From the NCBI RefSeq assembly GCF_022682495.2, contig NW_026527522.1, forward strand, positions 310,001 through 374,000: 64,000 bases of DNA, given 5' to 3'. The position numbers and the translations under genes are program-made. Under the pieces are notes generated by a model. It was not told where the DNA came from and ran no database searches. It worked only from the letters and a program-made list of their open reading frames with translations. The stretch comes from Desmodus rotundus. Lineage: Eukaryota > Chordata > Mammalia > Chiroptera > Phyllostomidae. Below, one piece after another: positions 7,585 through 20,339 of the stretch (position 1 is its first letter; each line of letters opens with the position of its first letter).

Positions 7585-9682
7585 GAGGTCACAGCAGTTT
7601 CACAGGGTCCCTGCGCACCTGTCCATGGAAACAGAAGCCCTCCCTGCCACTCAGAGGACCGCGCTATTTCCCCTAGGCCACACTGCCCAGCAGCACTCTC
7701 AGCCCCGCACAGACAGTGTGCTAAGGACAGACTTGGATACCGGGGGCCTGGGCGGGGGATTTTCCATGGAACTCTCTAAGGGCCCGGTGCCCTGTGTCGC
7801 CCGGGAGTGCCCATGCCCTTCCTTGACCCCGCAGGACACTTGCATCCAGCAATAAGCAGCCGTCTGCCTCCACGGGGCTCAAACACCTGGGCCCGGTGTG
7901 CGGGCACCTGGCGTACGTGGAGGCAAACCCCTGACCCCTCTGGCCCGAACCCACCACTGCGAAGATCCCCCTTTTCTTCCATCCGTAAAGGGGCCCTCCC
8001 TGGGGAGTGGAGGAACATGGGGAGGCCCCCAGGAGATGGCTTTTCTCCGAGCCGCGGCTGGCTCCTTTCGGGCCTATACGTGGGCTGCGCATGCGCACTC
8101 AGGCTCCCAAGCACACGCCTCCCTCGGCTCACCTGACCCACCCTTTAGAGGTCACAGCAGTTCCACAGGGTCCCTGGGCACCTGTCCGTGGACACAGGAG
8201 CCCTCCCTGCCACCTAAAGGACCACGCGATTTCCGCTGGGGAACACTCCCCAGAAGCACTCCCAGCCTCACACAGACACTGTGCGCAGGATAGACTTGTG
8301 GACCAGGGGCCTGGGCGGGGAATTTTCCAGGGAACTCTCTAAAGGCCAGGTGCCCTCTGTCGCCCTGGGAGTGCCCACGCCATCCCTTAACCCTGCAGGA
8401 CACTATCATCCAGCAATAAGCAGCCCTCTGCCTCCACGGGGCTCAAACACCTGGGCCCGTTGTGCGAGCACCTGGCGTTCGTGCAGGCAAACCCGCAGAC
8501 CCCTCTGGCCCGAACCCACCACTGCGAAGATCCCACTTTTCTTCCATCCGTAAAGGGGTCCTCCTTGAGGAGTGGAGGAACATGGGGAGGCCCCCAGGAG
8601 ATGGCTTTTCTCCAAGCCGCGGCTGGCTCCTTTCGGGCCTATACGTGGGCCGCGCGTGCGCACTCAGGCTCCCCACAACAGGCCTCCCTCGGGTCACGGG
8701 ACCCACCCTTGAGGTGTCTCCTGACCCAGCCTGGAGGGGTCATGTGACCCACACCTGGGGGGTCTCGTGACGCACCCCTGAGGGGTCACGTGACCCACCC
8801 CTGGGGGGTCTCGTGACCCACCACTGAGGGGTCACGTGACCCACCCTTGAGGGGTCACGTGACCCACACCTGGGGGTTCTCGTGACGCACCTCTGAGGTG
8901 TCACGTGACCCACCACTGGGGGGTCTCGTGACCCACCCCCGAGGGGTCACGTGACCCACACCTGCGGGGTCACGTGACCCACACCTGCGGGGTCACGTGA
9001 CCCCCCCCCTGGGGGTTCACGTGACGCACCCCTGAGGGGTCACGTGACCCACCCCCGAGGGGTCACGTGACCCACACCTGCGGGGTCACGTGACCCACAC
9101 CTGCGGGGTCACGTGACCCCCCCCCTGGGGGTTCACGTGACGCACCCCTGAGGGGTCACGTGACCCACACCTGGGGGGTCTCGTGACCCACCCCTGAGGG
9201 GTCACATGACCCACCCCTGAGGGGTCACGTGACCCACCCTTGAGGGGTCACGTGACCCACACCTGGGGGGTCTCGTGACGCACCCCTGAGGTGTCACGTG
9301 ACGCACCCCTGAGGTGTCACGTGACGCACCCCTGAGGGGTCACGTGACCCACCCCTGAGGGGTCACGTGACCCACCCCTGAGGGGTCTCGTGACCCACCC
9401 TTGAGGGGTCACGTGACCCACACCTGGGGGTTCTCGTGACGCACCTCTGAGGTGTCACGTGACCCACCACTGGGGGGTCTCGTGACCCACCCCCGAGGGG
9501 TCACGTGACCCACACCTGCGGGGTCACGTGACCCACACCTGCGGGGTCACGTGACCCCCCCCCCTGGGGGTTCACGTGACGCACCCCTGAGGGGTCACGT
9601 GACCCACCCCTGAGGGGTCTCGTGACCCACCCTTGGGAGGTCACCTGTCCCACCCTGGAGGGGTCAGGTGACCCGCCCTTGA
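7585..9682 (+). repeat. U5: class b unit with a very long minisatellite
   Basis: B is 7585-8147, A is 8148-8710 and V is 8711-9682 (972 bp, about 42 monomers). V holds C-runs at 9001-9009, 9117-9125 and 9555-9564. The first two are 116 bp apart, as in U2. V also has an internal stretch resembling a class-c array (about 9160-9400) between two class-b stretches, which suggests insertion or exchange between V arrays. Confidence 0.94.
8711..9682 (+). repeat. Expanded 23-bp minisatellite (about 42 monomers)
   Basis: This array has the same 116-bp five-monomer duplication as the one at 3599-4616 (C-runs at 9001 and 9117), then a class-c-like run, then a third C-run (C10) at 9555-9564. The shared architecture shows that the two long arrays descend from one expansion. 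Confidence 0.92.
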
Positions 9683-11201
9683 GAGGTCACAGCAGTTTCA
9701 CAGGGTCCCTGCGCACCTGTCCATGGAAACAGAAGCCCTCCCTGCCACTCAGAGGACCGCGCTATTTCCCCTAGGCCACACTGCCCAGCAGCACTCTCAG
9801 CCCCGCACAGACAGTGTGCTAAGGACAGACTTGGATACCGGGGGCCTGGGCGGGGGATTTTCCATGGAACTCTCTAAGGGCCCGGTGCCCTGTGTCGCCC
9901 GGGAGTGCCCATGCCCTTCCTTGACCCCGCAGGACACTTGCATCCAGCAATAAGCAGCCGTCTGCCTCCACGGGGCTCAAACACCTGGGCCCGGTGTGCG
10001 GGCACCTGGCGTACGTGGAGGCAAACCCCTGACCCCTCTGGCCCGAACCCACCACTGCGAAGATCCCCCTTTTCTTCCATCCGTAAAGGGGCCCTCCCTG
10101 GGGAGTGGAGGAACATGGGGAGGCCCCCAGGAGATGGCTTTTCTCCGAGCCGCGGCTGGCTCCTTTCGGGCCTATACGTGGGCTGCGCATGCGCACTCAG
10201 GCTCCCAAGCACACGCCTCCCTCGGCTCACCTGACCCACCCTTTAGAGGTCACAGCAGTTCCACAGGGTCCCTGGGCACCTGTCCGTGGACACAGGAGCC
10301 CTCCCTGCCACCTAAAGGACCACGCGATTTCCGCTGGGGAACACTCCCCAGAAGCACTCCCAGCCTCACACAGACACTGTGCGCAGGATAGACTTGTGGA
10401 CCAGGGGCCTGGGCGGGGAATTTTCCAGGGAACTCTCTAAAGGCCAGGTGCCCTCTGTCGCCCTGGGAGTGCCCACGCCATCCCTTAACCCTGCAGGACA
10501 CTATCATCCAGCAATAAGCAGCCCTCTGCCTCCACGGGGCTCAAACACCTGGGCCCGTTGTGCGAGGACCTGGCGTTCGTGCAGGCAAACCCGCAGACCC
10601 CTCTGGCCCGAACCCACCACTGCGAAGATCCCACTGTTCTTCCATCCGTAAAGGGGTCCTCCTTGAGGAGTGGAGGAACATGGGGAGGCCCCCAGGAGAT
10701 GGCTTTTCTCCGAGCCGCGGCTGGCTCCTTTCGGGCCTATACGTGGGCCGCGCGTGCGCACTCAGGCTCCCCACAACAGGCCTCCCTCGGGTCACGGGAC
10801 CCACCCTTGAGGTGTCTCCTGACCCAGCCTGGAGGGGTCATGTGACCCACACCTGGGGGGTCTCGTGACGCACCCCTGAGGGGTCACGTGACCCACCCCT
10901 GGGGGTTCTCGTGACGCACCTCTGAGGTGTCACGTGACCCACCACTGGGGGGTCTCGTGACCCACCCCCGAGGGGTCACGTGACCCACACCTGCGGGGTC
11001 ACGTGACCCACACCTGCGGGGTCACGTGACCCACCCCTGGGGGTTCACGTGACGCACCCCTGAGGGGTCACGTGACCCACCCCTGAGGGGTCTCGTGACC
11101 CACCCCTGAGGGGTCACGTGACCCACCCTTGAGGGTTTTCGTGACCCACCCTTGGGAGGTCACCTGTCCCACCCTGGAGGGGTCAGGTGACCCGCCCTTG
11201 A
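9683..11201 (+). repeat. U6: class d unit
   Basis: B is 9683-10245, A is 10246-10808 and V is 10809-11201 (17 monomers). Class d is marked in A by CACTGTTCTTCC (others CACTTTTCTTCC) and GCGAGGACC, and in V by GAGGGTTTTCG near the 3' end. Confidence 0.95.
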
Positions 11202-12812
11202 GAGGTCACAGCAGTTTCACAGGGTCCCTGCGCACCTGTCCATGGAAACAGAAGCCCTTCCTGCCACTCAGAGGACCGCGCTATTTCCCCTAGGCCACAC
11301 TGCCCAGCAGCACTCTCAGCCCCGCACAGACAGTGTGCTAAGGACAGACTTGGATACCGGGGGCCTGGGCGGGGGATTTTCCATGGAACTCTCTAAGGGC
11401 CCGGTGCCCTGTGTCGCCCCGGAGTGCCCATGCCCTTCCTTGACCCCGCAGGACCCTTGCATCCAGCAATAAGCAGCCGTCTGCCTCCACGGGTCTCAAA
11501 CACCTGGGCCCGGTGTGCGGGCACCTGGCGTACGTGGAGGCAAACCCCTGACCCCTCTGGCCCGAACCCACCACTGCGAAGATCCCCCTTTTCTTCCATC
11601 CGTAAAGGGGCCCTCCCTGGGGAGTGGAGGAACATGGGGAGGCCCCCAGGAGATGGCTTTTCTCCGAGCCGCGGCTGGCTCCTTTCGGGCCTATACGTGG
11701 GCTGCGCATGCGCACTCAGGCTCCCAAGCACACGCCTCCCTCGGCTCACCTGACCCACCCTTTAGAGGTCACAGCAGTTCCACAGGGTCCCTGGGCACCT
11801 GTCCGTGGACACAGGAGCCCTCCCTGCCACCTAAAGGACCACGCGATTTCCGCTGGGGAACACTCCCCAGAAGCACTCCCAGCCTCACACAGACACTGTG
11901 CGCAGGATAGACTTGTGGACCAGGGGCCTGGGCGGGGAATTTTCCAGGGAACTCTCTAAAGGCCAGGTGCCCTCTGTCGCCCTGGGAGTGCCCACGCCAT
12001 CCCTTAACCCTGCAGGACACTATCATCCAGCAATAAGCAGCCCTCTGCCTCCACGGGGCTCAAACACCTGGGCCCGTTGTGCGAGCACCTGGCGTTCGTG
12101 CAGGCAAACCCGCAGACCCCTCTGGCCCGAACCCACCACTGCGAAGATCCCACTTTTCTTCCATCCGTAAAGGGGTCCTCCTTGAGGAGTGGAGGAACAT
12201 GGGGAGGCCTCCAGGAGATGGCTTTTCTCCGAGCCGCGGCTGGCTCCTTTCGGGCCTATACGTGGGCCGCGCGTGCGCACTCAGGCTCCCCACAACAGGC
12301 CTCCCTCGGGTCACGGGACCCACCCTTGAGGTGTCTCCTGACCCAGCCTGGAGGGGTCATGTGACCCACACCTGGGGGGTCTCGTGACGCACCCCTGAGG
12401 GGTCACGTGACCCACCCCTGGGGGGTCTCGTGACCCACCACTGAGGGGTCACGTGACCCACCCTTGAGGGGTAACGTGACCCACACCTGGGGGTTCTCGT
12501 GACGCACCTCTGAGGTGTCACGTGACCCACCACTGGGGGGTCTCGTGACCCACCCCCGAGGGGTCACGTGACCCACACCGGCGGGGTCTCGTGACCCACA
12601 CCTGCGGGGTCACATGACCCACCCCTGGGGGTTCACGTGACGCACCCCTGAGGGGTCACGTGACCCACCCCTGAGGGGTCTCGTGACCCACCCCTGAGGG
12701 GTCACGTGACCCACCCTTGAGGGGTTTCGTGACCCACCCTTGCGGGGTCTCGTGACCCACCCTTGGGAGGTCACCTGTCCCACCCTGGAGGGGTCAGGTG
12801 ACCCGCCCTTGA
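11202..12812 (+). repeat. U7: class a core with a b-like minisatellite
   Basis: B is 11202-11764, A is 11765-12327 and V is 12328-12812 (485 bp, 21 monomers). The class-a marker AGGCCTCC sits next to CCTCGGGTC and a b-like V carrying GGGGTAACGTG, so this unit joins an a-type core to a b-type minisatellite. B reads AGCCCTTCC, shared with U12, U29 and U31. Confidence 0.94.
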
Positions 12813-14308
12813 GAGGTCACAGCAGTTTCACAGGGTCCCTGCGCACCTGTCCATGGAAACAGAAGCCCTCCCTGCCACTCAGAGGACCGCGCTATTTCCC
12901 CTAGGCCACACTGCCCAGCAGCACTCTCGGCCCCGCACAGACAGTGTGCTAAGGACAGACTTGGATACCGGGGGCCTGGGCGGGGGATTTTCCATGGAAC
13001 TCTCTAAGGGCCCGGTGCCCTGTGTCGCCCCGGAGTGCCCATGCCCTTCCTTGACCCCGCAGGACCCTTGCATCCAGCAATAAGCAGCCGTCTGCCTCCA
13101 CGGGTCTCAAACACCTGGGCCCGGTGTGCGGGCACCTGGCGTACGTGGAGGCAAACCCCTGACCCCTCTGGCCCGAACCCACCACTGCGAAGATCCCCCT
13201 TTTCTTCCATCCGTAAAGGGGCCCTCCCTGGGGAGTGGAGGAACATGGGGAGGCCCCCAGGAGATGGCTTTTCTCCGAGCCGCGGCTGGCTCCTTTCGGG
13301 CCTATACGTGGGCTGCGCATGCGCACTCAGGCTCCCAAGCACACGCCTCCCTCGGCTCACCTGACCCACCCTTTAGAGGTCACAGCAGATCCACAGGGTC
13401 CCTGGGCACCTGTCCGTGGACACAGGAGCCCTCCCTGCCACCTAAAGGACCACGCGATTTCCGCTGGGGAACACTCCCCAGAAGCACTCCCAGCCTCACA
13501 CAGACACTGTGCGCAGGATAGACTTGTGGACCAGGGGCCTGGGCGGGGAATTTTCCAGGGAACTCTCTAAAGGCCAGGTGCCCTCTGTCGCCCTGGGAGT
13601 GCCCACGCCATCCCTTAACCCTGCAGGACACTATCATCCAGCAATAAGCAGCCCTCTGCCTCCACGGGGCTCAAACACCTGGGCCCGTTGTGCGAGCACC
13701 TGGCGTTCGTGCAGGCAAACCCGCAGACCCCTCTGGCCCGAACCCACCACTGCGAAGATCCCACTTTTCTTCCATCCGTAAAGGGGTCCTCCTTGAGGAG
13801 TGGAGGAACATGGGGAGGCCCCCAGGAGATGGCTTTTCTCCGAGCCGCGGCTGGCTCCTTTCGGGCCTATACGTGGGCCCCGCGTGCGCACTCAGGCTCC
13901 CCACAATAGGCCTCCCTCGGGTCACGGGACCCACCCTTGAGGTGTCTCCTGACCCACCCTTGAGGGGTCACGTGACCCACACCTGGGGGGTCTCGTGACA
14001 CACCCCTGAGGGGTCACATGACCCACCCCTGAGGGGTCACGTGACCCACCCTTGAGGGGTCACGTGACCCACACCTGGGGGGTCTCGTGACGCACCCCTG
14101 AGGTGTCACGTGACGCACCCCTGAGGGGTCACGTGACCCACCCCTGAGGGGTCTCGTGACCCACCCCTGAGGGGTCTCGTGACCCACCCCTGAGGGGTCA
14201 CGTGACCCACCCTTGAGGGGTTTCGTGACCCACCCTTGCGGGGTCTCGTGACCCACCCTTGGGAGGTCACCTGTCCCACCCTGGAGGGGTCAGGTGACCC
14301 GCCCTTGA
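12813..14308 (+). repeat. U8: class c unit, 16 monomers
   Basis: B is 12813-13375, A is 13376-13938 and V is 13939-14308 (370 bp). A begins CAGCAGATCC, a private change near 13389. V matches U3 minus one GACGCACCCCTGAGGTG monomer, a clean loss of one 23-bp unit. Confidence 0.95.
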
Positions 14309-15758
14309 GAGGTCACAGCAGTTTCACAGGGTCCCTGCGCACCTGTCCATGGAAACAGAAGCCCTCCCTGCCACTCAGAGGACCGCGCTATTTCCCCTAG
14401 GCCACACTGCCCAGCAGCACTCTCGGCCCCGCACAGACAGTGTGCTAAGGACAGACTTGGATACCGGGGGCCTGGGCGGGGGATTTTCCATGGAACTCTC
14501 TAAGGGCCCGGTGCCCTGTGTCGCCCCGGAGTGCCCATGCCCTTCCTTGACCCCGCAGGACCCTTGCATCCAGCAATAAGCAGCCGTCTGCCTCCACGGG
14601 TCTCAAACACCTGGGCCCGGTGTGCGGGCACCTGGCGTACGTGGAGGCAAACCCCTGACCCCTCTGGCCCGAACCCACCACTGCGAAGATCCCCCTTTTC
14701 TTCCATCCGTAAAGGGGCCCTCCCTGGGGAGTGGAGGAACATGGGGAGGCCCCCAGGAGATGGCTTTTCTCCGAGCCGCGGCTGGCTCCTTTCGGGCCTA
14801 TACGTGGGCTGCGCATGCGCACTCAGGCTCCCAAGCACACGCCTCCCTCGGCTCACCTGACCCACCCTTTAGAGGTCACAGCAGTTCCACAGGGTCCCTG
14901 GGCACCTGTCCGTGGACACAGGAGCCCTCCCTGCCACCTAAAGGACCACGCGATTTCCGCTGGGGAACACTCCCCAGAAGCACTCCCAGCCTCACACAGA
15001 CACTGTGCGCAGGATAGACTTGTGGACCAGGGGCCTGGGCGGGGAATTTTCCAGGGAACTCTCTAAAGGCCAGGTGCCCTCTGTCGCCCTGGGAGTGCCC
15101 ACGCCATCCCTTAACCCTGCAGGACACTATCATCCAGCAATAAGCAGCCCTCTGCCTCCACGGGGCTCAAACACCTGGGCCCGTTGTGCGAGCACCTGGC
15201 GTTCGTGCAGGCAAACCCGCAGACCCCTCTGGCCCGAACCCACCACTGCGAAGATCCCACTTTTCTTCCATCCGTAAAGGGGTCCTCCTTGAGGAGTGGA
15301 GGAACATGGGGAGGCCTCCAGGAGATGGCTTTTCTCCAAGCCGCGGCTGGCTCCTTTCGGGCCTATACGTGGGCCGCGCGTGCGCACTCAGGCTCCCCAC
15401 AACAGGCCTCCCTTGGGTCACGGGACCCACCCTTGAGGTGTCTCCTGACCCAGCCTGGAGGGGTCATGTGACCCACACCTGGGGTGTCTCGTGACGCACC
15501 CTTGAGGGGTCACGTGACCCACACCTGGGGGGTCTCATGACGCACCACTGAGGTGTCACGTGACCCACCCCTGGGGGGTCTCGTGACGCACCCCTGAGGG
15601 GTCACGTGACCCACCCCTGAGGGGTCTCGTGACCCACCCCTGAGGGGTCACGTGACCCACCCTTGAGGGGTTTCGTGACCCACCCTTGCGGGGTCTCGTG
15701 ACCCACCCTTGGGAGGTCACCTGTCCCACCCTGGAGGGGTCAGGTGACCCGCCCTTGA
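14309..15758 (+). repeat. U9: 1,450-bp unit, a/b mosaic A module
   Basis: B is 14309-14871, A is 14872-15434 and V is 15435-15758 (14 monomers). A carries both the class-a AGGCCTCC marker and the class-b TCTCCAAGCC marker about 25 bp later, a short conversion-like mosaic. V is of class a. Confidence 0.94.
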
Positions 15759-17370
15759 GAGGTCACAGCAGTTTCACAGGGTCCCTGCGCACCTGTCCAT
15801 GGAAACAGAAGCCCTCCCTGCCACTCAGAGGACCGCGCTATTTCCCCTAGGCCACACTGCCCAGCAGCACTCTCAGCCCCGCACAGACAGTGTGCTAAGG
15901 ACAGACTTGGATACCGGGGGCCTGGGCGGGGGATTTTCCATGGAACTCTCTAAGGGCCCGGTGCCCTGTGTCGCCCGGGAGTGCCCATGCCCTTCCTTGA
16001 CCCCGCAGGACACTTGCATCCAGCAATAAGCAGCCGTCTGCCTCCACGGGGCTCAAACACCTGGGCCCGGTGTGCGGGCACCTGGCGTACGTGGAGGCAA
16101 ACCCCTGACCCCTCTGGCCCGAACCCACCACTGCGAAGATCCCCCTTTTCTTCCATCCGTAAAGGGGCCCTCCCTGGGGAGTGGAGGAACATGGGGAGGC
16201 CCCCAGGAGATGGCTTTTCTCCGAGCCGCGGCTGGCTCCTTTCGGGCCTATACGTGGGCTGCGCATGCGCACTCAGGCTCCCAAGCACACGCCTCCCTCG
16301 GCTCACCTGACCCACCCTTTAGAGGTCACAGCAGTTCCACAGGGTCCCTGGGCACCTGTCCGTGGACACAGGAGCCCTCCCTGCCACCTAAAGGACCACG
16401 CGATTTCCGCTGGGGAACACTCCCCAGAAGCACTCCCAGCCTCACACAGACACTGTGCGCAGGATAGACTTGTGGACCAGGGGCCTGGGCGGGGAATTTT
16501 CCAGGGAACTCTCTAAAGGCCAGGTGCCCTCTGTCGCCCTGGGAGTGCCCACGCCATCCCTTAACCCTGCAGGACACTATCATCCAGCAATAAGCAGCCC
16601 TCTGCCTCCACGGGGCTCAAACACCTGGGCCCGTTGTGCGAGCACCTGGCGTTCGTGCAGGCAAACCCGCAGACCCCTCTGGCCCGAACCCACCACTGCG
16701 AAGATCCCACTTTTCTTCCATCCGTAAAGGGGTCCTCCTTGAGGAGTGGAGGAACATGGGGAGGCCCCCAGGAGATGGCTTTTCTCCAAGCCGCGGCTGG
16801 CTCCTTTCGGGCCTATACGTGGGCCGCGCGTGCGCACTCAGGCTCCCCACAACAGGCCTCCCTCGGGTCACGGGACCCACCCTTGAGGTGTCTCCTGACC
16901 CAGCCTGGAGGGGTCATGTGACCCACACCTGGGGGGTCTCGTGACGCACCCCTGAGGGGTCACGTGACCCACCCCTGGGGGGTCTCGTGACCCACCACTG
17001 AGGGGTCACGTGACCCACCCTTGAGGGGTCACGTGACCCACACCTGGGGGTTCTCGTGACGCACCTCTGAGGTGTCACGTGACCCACCACTGGGGGGTCT
17101 CGTGACCCACCCCCGAGGGGTCACGTGACCCACACCTGCGGGGTCACGTGACCCACACCTGCGGGGTCACGTGACCCCCCCCCTGGGGGTTCACGTGACG
17201 CACCCCTGAGGGGTCACGTGACCCACCCCTGAGGGGTCTCGTGACCCACCCCTGAGGGGTCACGTGACCCACCCTTGAGGGGTTTCGTGACCCACCCTTG
17301 CGGGGTCTCGTGACCCACCCTTGGGAGGTCACCTGTCCCACCCTGGAGGGGTCAGGTGACCCGCCCTTGA
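15759..17370 (+). repeat. U10: class b unit
   Basis: B is 15759-16321, A is 16322-16884 and V is 16885-17370 (486 bp, 21 monomers). The extra base comes from the C9 run at 17175-17183. A has the class-b TCTCCAAGCC marker. Confidence 0.95.
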
Positions 17371-18889
17371 GAGGTCACAGCAGTTTCACAGGGTCCCTGC
17401 GCACCTGTCCATGGAAACAGAAGCCCTCCCTGCCACTCAGAGGACCGCGCTATTTCCCCTAGGCCACACTGCCCAGCAGCACTCTCAGCCCCGCACAGAC
17501 AGTGTGCTAAGGACAGACTTGGATACCGGGGGCCTGGGCGGGGGATTTTCCATGGAACTCTCTAAGGGCCCGGTGCCCTGTGTCGCCCGGGAGTGCCCAT
17601 GCCCTTCCTTGACCCCGCAGGACACTTGCATCCAGCAATAAGCAGCCGTCTGCCTCCACGGGGCTCAAACACCTGGGCCCGGTGTGCGGGCACCTGGCGT
17701 ACGTGGAGGCAAACCCCTGACCCCTCTGGCCCGAACCCACCACTGCGAAGATCCCCCTTTTCTTCCATCCGTAAAGGGGCCCTCCCTGGGGAGTGGAGGA
17801 ACATGGGGAGGCCCCCAGGAGATGGCTTTTCTCCGAGCCGCGGCTGGCTCCTTTCGGGCCTATACGTGGGCTGCGCATGCGCACTCAGGCTCCCAAGCAC
17901 ACGCCTCCCTCGGCTCACCTGACCCACCCTTTAGAGGTCACAGCAGTTCCACAGGGTCCCTGGGCACCTGTCCGTGGACACAGGAGCCCTCCCTGCCACC
18001 TAAAGGACCACGCGATTTCCGCTGGGGAACACTCCCCAGAAGCACTCCCAGCCTCACACAGACACTGTGCGCAGGATAGACTTGTGGACCAGGGGCCTGG
18101 GCGGGGAATTTTCCAGGGAACTCTCTAAAGGCCAGGTGCCCTCTGTCGCCCTGGGAGTGCCCACGCCATCCCTTAACCCTGCAGGACACTATCATCCAGC
18201 AATAAGCAGCCCTCTGCCTCCACGGGGCTCAAACACCTGGGCCCGTTGTGCGAGCACCTGGCGTTCGTGCAGGCAAACCCGCAGACCCCTCTGGCCCGAA
18301 CCCACCACTGCGAAGATCCCACTGTTCTTCCATCCGTAAAGGGGTCCTCCTTGAGGAGTGGAGGAACATGGGGAGGCCCCCAGGAGATGGCTTTTCTCCG
18401 AGCCGCGGCTGGCTCCTTTCGGGCCTATACGTGGGCCGCGCGTGCGCACTCAGGCTCCCCACAACAGGCCTCCCTCGGGTCACGGGACCCACCCTTGAGG
18501 TGTCTCCTGACCCAGCCTGGAGGGGTCATGTGACCCACACCTGGGGGGTCTCGTGACGCACCCCTGAGGGGTCACGTGACCCACCCCTGGGGGTTCTCGT
18601 GACGCACCTCTGAGGTGTCACGTGACCCACCACTGGGGGGTCTCGTGACCCACCCCCGAGGGGTCACGTGACCCACACCTGCGGGGTCACGTGACCCACA
18701 CCTGCGGGGTCACGTGACCCACCCCTGGGGGTTCACGTGACGCACCCCTGAGGGGTCACGTGACCCACCCCTGAGGGGTCTCGTGACCCACCCCTGAGGG
18801 GTCACGTGACCCACCCTTGAGGGTTTTCGTGACCCACCCTTGGGAGGTCACCTGTCCCACCCTGGAGGGGTCAGGTGACCCGCCCTTGA
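17371..18889 (+). repeat. U11: class d unit
   Basis: B is 17371-17933, A is 17934-18496 and V is 18497-18889 (17 monomers). A has CACTGTTCTTCC but GCGAGCACC, so it carries only one of the two class-d A markers found in U6. V ends with GAGGGTTTTCG. Confidence 0.95.
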
Positions 18890-20339
18890 GAGGTCACAGC
18901 AGTTTCACAGGGTCCCTGCGCACCTGTCCATGGAAACAGAAGCCCTTCCTGCCACTCAGAGGACCGCGCTATTTCCCCTAGGCCACACTGCCCAGCAGCA
19001 CTCTCAGCCCCGCACAGACAGTGTGCTAAGGACAGACTTGGATACCGGGGGCCTGGGCGGGGGATTTTCCATGGAACTCTCTAAGGGCCCGGTGCCCTGT
19101 GTCGCCCCGGAGTGCCCATGCCCTTCCTTGACCCCGCAGGACCCTTGCATCCAGCAATAAGCAGCCGTCTGCCTCCACGGGTCTCAAACACCTGGGCCCG
19201 GTGTGCGGGCACCTGGCGTACGTGGAGGCAAACCCCTGACCCCTCTGGCCCGAACCCACCACTGCGAAGATCCCCCTTTTCTTCCATCCGTAAAGGGGCC
19301 CTCCCTGGGGAGTGGAGGAACATGGGGAGGCCCCCAGGAGATGGCTTTTCTCCGAGCCGCGGCTGGCTCCTTTCGGGCCTATACGTGGGCTGCGCATGCG
19401 CACTCAGGCTCCCAAGCACACGCCTCCCTCGGCTCACCTGACCCACCCTTTAGAGGTCACAGCAGTTCCACAGGGTCCCTGGGCACCTGTCCGTGGACAC
19501 AGGAGCCCTCCCTGCCACCTAAAGGACCACGCGATTTCCGCTGGGGAACACTCCCCAGAAGCACTCCCAGCCTCACACAGACACTGTGCGCAGGATAGAC
19601 TTGTGGACCAGGGGCCTGGGCGGGGAATTTTCCAGGGAACTCTCTAAAGGCCAGGTGCCCTCTGTCGCCCTGGGAGTGCCCACGCCATCCCTTAACCCTG
19701 CAGGACACTATCATCCAGCAATAAGCAGCCCTCTGCCTCCACGGGGCTCAAACACCTGGGCCCGTTGTGCGAGCACCTGGCGTTCGTGCAGGCAAACCCG
19801 CAGACCCCTCTGGCCCGAACCCACCACTGCGAAGATCCCACTTTTCTTCCATCCGTAAAGGGGTCCTCCTTGAGGAGTGGAGGAACATGGGGAGGCCTCC
19901 AGGAGATGGCTTTTCTCCGAGCCGCGGCTGGCTCCTTTCGGGCCTATACGTGGGCCGCGCGTGCGCACTCAGGCTCCCCACAACAGGCCTCCCTTGGGTC
20001 ACGGGACCCACCCTTGAGGTGTCTCCTGACCCAGCCTGGAGGGGTCATGTGACCCACACCTGGGGGGTCTCGTGACGCACCCTTGAGGGGTCACGTGACC
20101 CACACCTGGGGGGTCTCATGACGCACCCCTGAGGTGTCACGTGACCCACCCCTGGGGGGTCTCGTGACGCACCCCTGAGGGGTCACGTGACCCACCCCTG
20201 GGGGGTCTCGTGACCCACCCCTGAGGGGTCACGTGACCCACCCTTGAGGGGTTTCGTGACCCACCCTTGCGGGGTCTCGTGACCCACCCTTGGGAGGTCA
20301 CCTGTCCCACCCTGGAGGGGTCAGGTGACCCGCCCTTGA
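18890..20339 (+). repeat. U12: class a unit
   Basis: B is 18890-19452, A is 19453-20015 and V is 20016-20339 (14 monomers). B has the CTCTCAGCCCC, GACCCTTGC and AGCCCTTCC markers, a combination shared with U7, U29 and U31. Confidence 0.95.

Noticed and set aside
14014..14256. Minus-strand repetitive protein (GWVTRP/GGSRDP-like repeats)
   Set aside because: It is the 23-bp minisatellite read through; 23 is not a multiple of 3, so all frames cycle through the same three phases. It is an artefact of repeat length and lack of stops.
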